Shown one piece after another: positions 7,935 to 13,371 of a stretch of DNA of 13,371 nt. The DNA is from Anaerolineae bacterium (GTDB lineage Bacteria > Chloroflexota > Anaerolineae > Aggregatilineales > Phototrophicaceae): assembly GCA_028284565.1 (NCBI GenBank), contig JANQRM010000289.1:1-13371 (forward strand), read 5' to 3'. Made by a program: the position numbers and the translations under genes. How positions within the stretch are numbered: position 1 is the first letter of the stretch; each line of letters begins with the position of its first letter. The notes below the pieces were generated by a model that made no database searches, had not been told where the DNA came from, and saw only the letters and a program-made list of their open reading frames with translations.

Positions 7935-8750
7935 TTACTCGTCAAATTGATAGGTTGATTCCGCATAAAAACGGACACTGCGCTCTGCCAACTTTTCCTG
8001 CATCCATCGTTGGAGTTCAGCATTTTTCGCTTCTAAGCTCACATTTTCTGCGGCCATTTTGGCAAAAGGATAGTAGAGTTTCAAGGCGCGCCCGTTGATG
8101 ATATGCCGACTGACTCCCGGTGGGAGAAAGGCATTTTCCTTTGCGGCTTCGATGATGTCTTCTGGTTGATATGATGGAAACAGTAAAAGAGCAATCGCAT
8201 CAGGGTAGAGTGACCAAATGAGGGTAGGGTCGGTAAGGGGTGTGCGAAACAATTTCGCATTCTTCCGATAGACTTTTACAATTTTGCGTAGGACTGTATT
8301 CCGTGATTTGATTGTATCTGCCGATGCAATCGCCGCTAAAACGGGTCCATCATTCATCAGGATATGTGCGACAGCATTTGACTGCCAGCCATCAACAAAT
8401 TCAATATCCTCCAAGGCATATAGGGCTTCTGTAAAGTCTTGCGTTGTCCAATCACTGACAATGTGTTGCCAAACGCCCAAATCCACAAAACCATCTTCGT
8501 AATTGGCAACTTGTACCAAGATATGCTCATAACCCAGATGACAAAGTGTGAAATGACGGTTGGCTCCATCCAAAACGACGTATTTACCATCGCCTATTTC
8601 CGCAACAATTGGCGGGTTCGTGATATACTCCGCCTGACGAATACGCTCAATCAAGGGTTCAGAACGTTGCGGGTCATGTGTCTCATGGGGATATATATCG
8701 CTTGTGGGGACAATACGTAAATCTGGAAAAGGGACACTATTCAGCGACAT
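7935..8750 (-). CDS. SbnI/SerK-like ParB/Srx-fold protein, probable free-serine kinase
   Basis: With start ATG 8750 the protein has 271 residues. The N-terminal ParB/Srx domain shows the features of SbnI (staphyloferrin B cluster) and archaeal SerK, which phosphorylate free L-serine to O-phosphoserine. These are YPHETHDPQR with Glu23 where the kinases have their essential Glu; NPPIV (45-49); DGKYVVLDGANRH (54-66) with Asp61 and Arg65; and a C-terminal region with PPGVSRHIINGRALKLYYP and a helical QRWMQEKLAE tail, resembling SbnI over its length as I recall that family. DNA-binding ParB function is unlikely: no HTH is seen. A longer reading from 8813 exists, but AGAAGG just upstream of 8750 and a promoter whose -10 lies at 8781-8786 support the shorter start. 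It is the first gene of the six-gene operon. Confidence 0.72.
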   Translation of the reverse strand: MSLNSVPFPDLRIVPTSDIYPHETHDPQRSEPLIERIRQAEYITNPPIVAEIGDGKYVVLDGANRHFTLCHLGYEHILVQVANYEDGFVDLGVWQHIVSDWTTQDFTEALYALEDIEFVDGWQSNAVAHILMNDGPVLAAIASADTIKSRNTVLRKIVKVYRKNAKLFRTPLTDPTLIWSLYPDAIALLLFPSYQPEDIIEAAKENAFLPPGVSRHIINGRALKLYYPFAKMAAENVSLEAKNAELQRWMQEKLAERSVRFYAESTYQFDE

Positions 8751-8777
8751 GAAACAACCTTCTTGCGTGTGTAACGA

Positions 8778-8807
8778 TTGATTGTATAGACTCAGACAGA
8801 CTATTGT
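8778..8807 (+). promoter_or_regulatory. Possible promoter of the NUDIX gene
   Basis: TTGATT (8778-8783) and TATTGT (8802-8807) with an 18-base spacer, each an imperfect match. It lies in the only gap available upstream of ATG 8840 and overlaps the divergent promoter on the other strand. The leader would be about 25-30 bases, with only a weak GAAAGA-like ribosome binding site. Confidence 0.3.
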
Positions 8808-8809
8808 AA
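8781..8809 (-). promoter_or_regulatory. Predicted promoter of the six-gene minus-strand operon
   Basis: Read on the reverse strand, TTACAA (8804-8809) and TACAAT (8781-8786) are 17 bases apart; the -10 is one mismatch from consensus and the -35 is weak. The predicted start near 8774 gives a leader of about 24 bases carrying AGAAGG before ATG 8750. It overlaps the proposed plus-strand promoter for the NUDIX gene, so the two may compete. Confidence 0.45.
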
Positions 8810-8839
8810 GCAATTTGGCTAAAAACGAAAGACTGACTC

Positions 8840-9358
8840 ATGGGTGCAAATGAGCAAGGCGCAGATGCAATACAAGGACGATGGCTGACGATTCCCCGAA
8901 CCTTATGTTTTGTCCGCAATGGGGACGATATTTTGTTGATGAAACGTTCCTCACATAAACGAGTATTTCCGAATCAATATAATGGCTTAGGGGGACATAT
9001 TGAACGTGACGAAGACCCTTTAGTAGGGGCAATACGAGAGATTCAAGAGGAAAGTGGATTGTCTGTACACAATGTTCGTTTGTGTGCCGTCTACAATATT
9101 GATGCCGGACAAGAAACCGGCATTGTCCTCTTTGTTTTCACCGCTTGGTCGGATAACAGAGATTTTGTCGATGATTCGGATGAAGGCACTCTGCACTGGA
9201 TTCCCCTTGATACGCTTCTCAGCCTTGATTTAGTAGAAGATTTACCTCATATTTTGCCTCGTATCTTGGAGATAGATGACAAGGCACAACCCTTATTTGT
9301 CCATGCTAGCTACGATGATGACGATGTTCTACAAATGCGATTTTATGGGGATAGGTAA
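8840..9358 (+). CDS. NUDIX hydrolase, possibly 8-oxo-dGTP diphosphatase type
   Basis: Hydrolyses a nucleoside diphosphate linked to another group, using Mg2+. The 172 residues contain a complete Nudix box at 52-74: G, five residues, Glu57, seven residues, REIQEESGL. The segment before it (IPRTLCFVRNGDDILLMKR) and the tail HWIPLDTLLSLDLVEDLP fit MutT-like sanitisers of oxidised nucleotides, but substrate cannot be told from the box alone. ATG 8840 is the first possible start, because a TGA lies in frame two codons earlier. The downstream membrane-protein gene begins 6 bases after its stop, so the two are probably cotranscribed. Family call is firm; substrate is inferred. Confidence 0.9.
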   Translation: MGANEQGADAIQGRWLTIPRTLCFVRNGDDILLMKRSSHKRVFPNQYNGLGGHIERDEDPLVGAIREIQEESGLSVHNVRLCAVYNIDAGQETGIVLFVFTAWSDNRDFVDDSDEGTLHWIPLDTLLSLDLVEDLPHILPRILEIDDKAQPLFVHASYDDDDVLQMRFYGDR

Positions 9359-9364
9359 TTGTGA

Positions 9365-9820
9365 ATGACTGAGCTGGATAATGTAGCCGAAACGAAGGAT
9401 GAAGAAATACATGATAGTCCGCAACCGAAACCACGAAGTCGCATTTCTCGTATAGGCTGTTGGTTCTTAATTGCTATCTGGTTTTTGATTTTGTTGACCC
9501 CTTGCGCTTTATTCGCACTGGCAACACAGGGCGAAATACGTATCTCACATGGCGATATTCCAGATCGTGTGGCACATCCAAGATTGTTGATTGATTTGAT
9601 TTCGGAGCCAGATTTTCGAGGATTGCGATTGGTAAACTCAACAATCAGCAATGCCTCAGATAGGTCAATCTGTATTCAAACCAATGTACGCTACCTCTTA
9701 TGGCATGGAGATGCAACGGGACAAGATGCAGTTTTTTGCGATTGTTATGCACGTGAACAAACCGAATCGACTTGGGCATTAACCGAAACAAGCATTGGTG
9801 AGTGTACGGTGTCAAGATAA
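9365..9820 (+). CDS. Small single-pass membrane protein with Cys-containing ectodomain, unknown function
   Basis: 151 residues, not recognised. An acidic then basic cytoplasmic N-terminus (1-30, with PKPRSRISR next to the membrane) leads into one hydrophobic helix (about 31-53). The remaining roughly 95 residues should lie outside and include Cys103, Cys125, Cys127 and Cys147, enough for two disulfides; Cys32 and Cys47 are in the helix. The positive-inside rule supports this orientation. It lies 6 bases after the NUDIX stop with an AGG ribosome binding site at the end of that gene. It is probably in an operon with the NUDIX gene and the next small membrane protein. Confidence 0.7.
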   Translation: MTELDNVAETKDEEIHDSPQPKPRSRISRIGCWFLIAIWFLILLTPCALFALATQGEIRISHGDIPDRVAHPRLLIDLISEPDFRGLRLVNSTISNASDRSICIQTNVRYLLWHGDATGQDAVFCDCYAREQTESTWALTETSIGECTVSR

Positions 9821-9837
9821 GTGAAGGCTAGTGGCGA

Positions 9838-10137
9838 ATGATGGATTTTTTGCAAAATATTGACCCGACGATTCTTGCTTTGGTAGGACTTGGTTGTGTG
9901 GGGATTTGTGTTGTTGGCGTGATTTTAAGTTTTATTAGTGGGATATTTGACGTTCTCATTGGGCTTGTTGAAATCGTTGGGCAAATTGCTGGCGGAGGAC
10001 CTGTTGCTTGGTGTGGATGCTTGGTCATATTGGGAGGGTGCGGAATCTGTGCTGGAGTTGCGACTTTTTTGCCAAGTATAAGTGCTTCATGTCAGGCAAA
10101 TTACACGAACTTCTGCCAATTGTTTGGCTTTGGATAA
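9838..10137 (+). CDS. Small Gly/Cys-rich two-helix membrane protein, unknown function
   Basis: 99 residues, not recognised. Two hydrophobic segments (about 12-34 and 56-78) flank a Gly-rich turn (IAGGGP). It contains eight cysteines (20, 24, 59, 61, 68, 71, 85, 93), several spaced as CxxxC, CxC and CxxC. This is unusually many for so small a protein and recalls metal-binding or disulfide-stabilised peptides, without matching a family I can name. A GAAGG lies about 10 bases before ATG 9838; a second ATG follows directly at 9841. It starts 17 bases after the preceding gene, and both carry extracytoplasmic or membrane cysteines, so a shared envelope role is possible. Confidence 0.65.
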   Translation: MMDFLQNIDPTILALVGLGCVGICVVGVILSFISGIFDVLIGLVEIVGQIAGGGPVAWCGCLVILGGCGICAGVATFLPSISASCQANYTNFCQLFGFG

Positions 10138-10156
10138 TCTGAACAAGGTAAATACT

Positions 10157-10185
10157 TTGCGTCGCTAAATAAATTTTATTATAAT
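10157..10185 (+). promoter_or_regulatory. Predicted sigma70-type promoter of the His-motif membrane protein
   Basis: A perfect TATAAT (10180-10185) stands 17 bases after TTGCGT (10157-10162), in a locally very AT-rich stretch. Transcription would start near 10192, leaving a leader of about 28 bases with GGAGAG 5 bases before ATG 10221. It gives this gene its own promoter apart from the NUDIX operon. Confidence 0.6.
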
Positions 10186-10220
10186 ACTCGTACTCTGATA
10201 ATTCGTGATGGAGAGAGATA

Positions 10221-11366
10221 ATGAGCGTTTCATCGGTGGGTCTATCACAACCAACTTTCCAAAAAGAATCAAAAACCAGTTTGTGGCTCCGCACACGCAA
10301 ATGGGATTTGATGTTTATCACGTTTAGCGTAATTGTCGTTCCCCTACCATATCTGCTTTATTTACTGGGCTTACAGTTTGGCATGACAGATGATGTCAGT
10401 CGAAATCTGGTCAACGGTTTTGTCGCGGTGGCAATTGGTGGTCCTCATATGATGTCCACCTTTTTACGGACAGGCTTGGATGAGAGCTTCAAGAAACGCT
10501 ATCCCATGTTAATTCGATCATCCATAATTATTCCAATCATCGTGATTTCACTTGCATTCCTAAACTTGAATCTGATGCTCACCTTTTTCTTCTTCTGGGC
10601 TTCGATTCATGTCCTGCATCAAGTGACTTATATCGTCGAACTCTATAACCACAAAGAGCATAAGTATGTTCGTCAAAGTGCGGTTAGTCTAAAAGCCCGT
10701 TTGATTGATTACGGCGTGATTTTGACGAGCCTCTTCCCCATTGCCGCCTACAAAATTAATCAAGGGACATTTGAAATTGGTGCGAATGATTTGGGACAAG
10801 CCATACCAGATTTATTCAAGCAACCCGATAATCCGTGGTTCTTCTTGCTGGTATCAATCACATTTGGCATCGCATTGACGGCTTATATCGTTAAGACAGT
10901 TCAAGAATATCGCGCTGGCACATTTAACATGCCCAAGACGGTATTCATTGTCTTCACGGTCACCGTTGCTTTCTTCACACCAGCATTGCCCAACTTGGAT
11001 ACAGCTTTCCAAGGCTTGAACACATGGCACTCCTTCCAATATCTGGCAATTACCTTTTACATCATCAAGATTCGCCAAGAATATGGACAACTCGACAAGG
11101 AAGCACCATTAGTTGCGCGTTTTAGTCGTAAAACACCGGATGCCAAAGCTCTTTATGCCTTTAGTGCGATGCTCCTCGTTGGTTCATTGGCGATATTCAT
11201 CATTGTCTTTGTACTAGCAAAATTGGTAAATCCAAATATTGATGGCAACCAACACTTCGACATTGCCTATTACACGGCGATATTGTCATTCCTGTGGATT
11301 CACTATTATCATGACCACTTCTTGTTCACGGACTTTGAAGCACTCGATGGAGCATATGGTCATTAA
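10221..11366 (+). CDS. Polytopic membrane protein with repeated His motifs, function unknown
   Basis: 381 residues with about eight hydrophobic segments (first about 31-51, last about 349-368). Conserved-looking histidines sit at or near helix ends: GGPHMMSTF (His76), WASIHVLHQ (His130, His133), NTWHSFQYL (His270) and HYYHDHFLF (His361, His364, His366). This arrangement resembles integral-membrane iron enzymes, including the Brp/Blh carotene oxygenase type and related uncharacterised families with a PH...S, H..Q and HYxxD layout. That is a motif impression, not an established homology. A catalytic metal site in the membrane is plausible. The gene is monocistronic, with a good GGAGAG ribosome binding site, its own promoter and a terminator just downstream. 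Confidence 0.75.
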   Translation: MSVSSVGLSQPTFQKESKTSLWLRTRKWDLMFITFSVIVVPLPYLLYLLGLQFGMTDDVSRNLVNGFVAVAIGGPHMMSTFLRTGLDESFKKRYPMLIRSSIIIPIIVISLAFLNLNLMLTFFFFWASIHVLHQVTYIVELYNHKEHKYVRQSAVSLKARLIDYGVILTSLFPIAAYKINQGTFEIGANDLGQAIPDLFKQPDNPWFFLLVSITFGIALTAYIVKTVQEYRAGTFNMPKTVFIVFTVTVAFFTPALPNLDTAFQGLNTWHSFQYLAITFYIIKIRQEYGQLDKEAPLVARFSRKTPDAKALYAFSAMLLVGSLAIFIIVFVLAKLVNPNIDGNQHFDIAYYTAILSFLWIHYYHDHFLFTDFEALDGAYGH

Positions 11367-11390
11367 CACGTAGCAAAAATTCATGAAGAA

Positions 11391-11416
11391 GAGATGTCGA
11401 GGAGGCATCTCCTTTT
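11391..11416 (+). terminator. Probable intrinsic terminator after the His-motif membrane protein
   Basis: GAGATGTC (11391-11398) pairs with GGCATCTC (11404-11411) through eight pairs, one of them G-T, around the loop GAGGA, followed by CTTTT (11412-11416). It starts 25 bases after the stop of the plus-strand gene. On the other strand one pair becomes a mismatch and the T tract is poorer, so it mainly serves the plus strand. Confidence 0.6.
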
Positions 11417-11420
11417 GATT

Positions 11421-12896
11421 CTAGGGGAAACTCTCCGATACCCATTGAAGTGGGTCTACAGTCACACCATTTACCCAAACTTCCCAATGCAGATGTGCGC
11501 CGGTAACCCGCCCAGTTGAGCCGATTGTCCCCAGAATCTGCCCGGTTTCCACGAAATCACCAACTGTAATATTGAGCGATTGTTGGTGGGCATAAAGGGT
11601 ATAGACCCCCCACCCATGATCAATAATGACGGTGTTACCACGTATCTGGAACGTATCTGCCAACACAACCCGACCCGATGCGGCGGCGAGAACCGATGTG
11701 CCGGGAACGCCTGCAAAATCGGCTCCCCGATGATAGTTATCAAATGCGCCTCCATTATACGAGCGTATCGTGCCAAAAGGACCATTCATCGTTGCGGCGG
11801 CAGGAAGTCCAAGTGACCCCTCAAAATAACGCTCTGGTGTGACATTGCTGGTAAGGTTAGTGATGAGCGTAATCTCATTGTCTTCAATAGCAGGCGCAAG
11901 CAACTCAGCTAGTTCATCAATAATCTCAATCGTCTGGCGACCATAGCCACCCGAAGCCACAAGGATATTCAATGGCACAACCGAGACTGTTCCATTGCGT
12001 TCTGTGACCGTTAGCGTCAACTCATAAATCCCCGCTTCTGTAAAAATCGGAATTCCAATGAGAATAATATGCTGAGTCCCTTCAAGCAATGGAATGATGC
12101 TTAAATCATGTTCCAAGAATTGACCTGTAATAGTGACAGGGGCTTGGGTTGAGATAGCAACTCGTCCAGTCTGCCCTTCCACAAATATCAGAGGCTTAAC
12201 ATCCAAACCCACGATAATCGGTGGCAAATCCAAAGCCAATTCAGGGAGTTTGACACCCGGAATGATTAATTGTTGACCCACATCAATCCGCGTCGGGTCA
12301 AGGATGTCATTCGCTGTGGCAATTTCGCTCAATTCGACATTGTATTGTAGCGCAATCCGGAAGAGTGTATCTCCTTGCTGAACCGTGTGGACAAATGGGA
12401 CAGTAGAGGCGATGGAATCTCCATCAGTAGGAAGATCAGCATTGGGAATTGGGGTCAATGTTGGCGCAATCGTCGGTGAATTGCTATCTGACACAATGAC
12501 AAGCTCTTGCCCCACATACAGCTCATTGACATTCTCAAGTTCGTTGAGTTCGGCGAGGTCTTCTATCGTTTGACCATACAAATCCGCGATACTCCGAAGT
12601 GTTTCGCCTGCTTGAACAATGTGATTCAATGGTTCAGGCGTGGGATTGGCAGGTATCGGAATGACCAAGCGTTGCCCGACAGCGATATTGTTAACATTGT
12701 TGATGCCATTCGCTTCTGCCACCACATCCGTTGTAAGCCCATAATTCAAGGCGATCCGAAAGAGATTTTCACCTCGTTGGACAACATGAATCGTGACATT
12801 GGGGTCAGCGGGTACATCTTCCTGTGCGACAGACAAAACGGGTAGCCAGACCAGCATACCCGTGAATAACAGCATCAATGTGAATCGTCGAATCAA
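11421..12896 (-). CDS. Secreted LysM (x3) / M23-family peptidoglycan endopeptidase
   Basis: 491 residues. A signal peptide (MIRRF plus a hydrophobic core, probable cleavage near VAQ at 23-25) exports it. Three LysM peptidoglycan-binding repeats follow at about 36-80, 92-134 and 169-213, joined by Pro/Thr-rich linkers. A beta-rich middle part (about 225-315) comes next, then an M23 (lysostaphin/LytM-type) domain at about 370-485. Its zinc and catalytic residues are present: His389 and Asp393 (YHRGAD), His437 (LYAH), and His468 and His470 (AHLHWE), so it should be active, cutting cell-wall cross-bridges or stem peptides. The start is TTG 12896, overlapping the DUF192 stop (TTGA) with GAGG 7 bases before it. 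The next ATG (residue 8) would remove the basic n-region of the signal peptide. Confidence 0.92.
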   Translation of the reverse strand: MIRRFTLMLLFTGMLVWLPVLSVAQEDVPADPNVTIHVVQRGENLFRIALNYGLTTDVVAEANGINNVNNIAVGQRLVIPIPANPTPEPLNHIVQAGETLRSIADLYGQTIEDLAELNELENVNELYVGQELVIVSDSNSPTIAPTLTPIPNADLPTDGDSIASTVPFVHTVQQGDTLFRIALQYNVELSEIATANDILDPTRIDVGQQLIIPGVKLPELALDLPPIIVGLDVKPLIFVEGQTGRVAISTQAPVTITGQFLEHDLSIIPLLEGTQHIILIGIPIFTEAGIYELTLTVTERNGTVSVVPLNILVASGGYGRQTIEIIDELAELLAPAIEDNEITLITNLTSNVTPERYFEGSLGLPAAATMNGPFGTIRSYNGGAFDNYHRGADFAGVPGTSVLAAASGRVVLADTFQIRGNTVIIDHGWGVYTLYAHQQSLNITVGDFVETGQILGTIGSTGRVTGAHLHWEVWVNGVTVDPLQWVSESFP

Positions 12897-13270
12897 GAAA
12901 CTGCCTCATCAAATCTTAGCCTATCCCCCACCTCTACCCGATCCAAAATAGATGGATTTGCCTCGATAAAATATTGAGCAGGGGCTTGGGGAGCATACGC
13001 GGGTCGCCACGGTTTGGCAAGGGCTTTATCAACCACGTCATACTGCGAATTCACCCAAACCACGCCAATGGTGAGGAACATAAAGAACATGTGAATCGAT
13101 GTTGCAGAACGACTATCGCTCCCCGTGACAAAGAGTAAGCCTTCGTCTTCGGGCAGGTTTCTTACCAATTGGAGACCCCGAAACCGACACCAGGCACTAT
13201 CACACCATTTGGCACGAGATAGGACGATGGCATCGGTCTCGGCATTGCGGATGGTACGCCACGAAGTCAT
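12893..13270 (-). CDS. DUF192-family protein
   Basis: 125 residues matching the DUF192 pattern: an early RFRGLQLVRNLPEDEGLLFV segment, then IHMFFMFLTIGVVWVNSQYDVV (the F-x-M-x-x-T-x-x-x-D/V core), a central Pro/Ala-rich loop, and the ending EANPSILDRVEVGDRLRF. The function of the family is unknown; structures show a small beta barrel, and members are often found in envelopes or near exported proteins. This copy has no signal peptide, so it is probably cytoplasmic. It is coupled at both ends: its ATG overlaps the LysM gene stop (ATGA, 13267-13270) and its TGA overlaps the TTG start of the LysM/M23 gene. Confidence 0.85.
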   Translation of the reverse strand: MTSWRTIRNAETDAIVLSRAKWCDSAWCRFRGLQLVRNLPEDEGLLFVTGSDSRSATSIHMFFMFLTIGVVWVNSQYDVVDKALAKPWRPAYAPQAPAQYFIEANPSILDRVEVGDRLRFDEAVS

Positions 13271-13371
13271 GAGGGAATCGTGAGCGTTTGTCCGATGAAG
13301 ATACGATTGTAGTTGGTGATATTGTTCGCTTGTGCCAATGCAACCAAACTCACATTGAAGCGTAGCGATAT
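13267..13371 (-). CDS. LysM-domain protein, C-terminal end only (cut by window edge)
   Basis: The reverse strand is open from the window edge to TGA at 13267-13269, giving 34 residues. They read as the last two thirds of a LysM repeat: ISLRFNVSLVALAQANNI, then NRIFIGQTLTIP, closely like the repeats of the M23 protein two genes downstream (ALNYGL...EANGINN...VGQRLVIP). It is therefore the end of a peptidoglycan-binding protein; what precedes the LysM is outside the window. Its stop overlaps the DUF192 start as ATGA. Too short to appear as a complete gene, but clear by pattern. Confidence 0.85.
   Translation of the reverse strand: MSLRFNVSLVALAQANNITNYNRIFIGQTLTIPS

Noticed and set aside
7935..8750. 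Chromosome-partitioning ParB or transcription regulator
   Set aside because: Only the ParB/Srx-fold part is present; no HTH or ParA partner is seen, and the C-terminal region fits SbnI-like kinases better.
10165..10181. AT-rich self-complementary stretch (AATAAA/TTTATT) as a terminator after the 99-residue gene
   Set aside because: The stem is pure A/T with almost no loop and overlaps the predicted -10; it would not make a stable terminator.

Overview
The window most likely comes from a Chloroflexota bacterium, probably an Anaerolineae-like lineage. This is an inference from four things: moderate GC content by eye; the style of the GT-C membrane protein, with a long two-unit beta-sandwich ectodomain; LysM/M23 proteins with Thr-Pro linkers; and the mix of gene families. 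No rRNA or other phylogenetic marker is present to settle it. The DNA is densely coding and looks like ordinary chromosome. I see no tRNA, rRNA, CRISPR array, insertion sequence, phage gene or origin, and no gene-free stretch reaches 300 bases. The longest gap is the 190-base divergent region at 734-923.

Layout. Bases 1-733 (minus) hold the N-terminal 244 residues of enolase. Diverging from it, 924-3178 (plus) is a cysteine desulfurase and mnmA pair joined by an ATGA overlap, a dedicated sulfur relay for tRNA 2-thiouridine. mnmA runs tail to tail into a minus-strand block, and the two stop codons overlap. That block (8750 down to 3175) is a tightly packed six-gene operon. In transcription order it encodes an SbnI/SerK-like ParB-fold protein (probable free-serine kinase), an ACT-domain protein, a small beta-rich protein, a tail-anchored JAMM metalloprotease, a prepilin peptidase and a large GT-C glycosyltransferase-like membrane protein. 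From the same 89-base divergent region, 8840-10137 (plus) carries a NUDIX hydrolase and two small Cys-containing membrane proteins. A promoter with a perfect TATAAT then precedes a polytopic membrane protein with repeated His motifs (10221-11366), which ends at a probable intrinsic terminator. The right end (13371 down to 11421, minus) is a three-gene string with overlapping stop/start codons: a truncated LysM protein, a DUF192 protein and a secreted LysM x3/M23 peptidase.

The most interesting possibility is in the six-gene operon. An SbnI/SerK-type enzyme makes O-phosphoserine. JAMM peptidases of the Mec+ type release cysteine from a CysO carrier in O-phosphoserine-dependent cysteine synthesis. 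An ACT domain commonly senses amino acids. Their co-location, next to a cysteine desulfurase, suggests a serine/cysteine module. The carrier and the synthase are not in the window, so this remains a hypothesis. The right-hand string is a cell-wall module.
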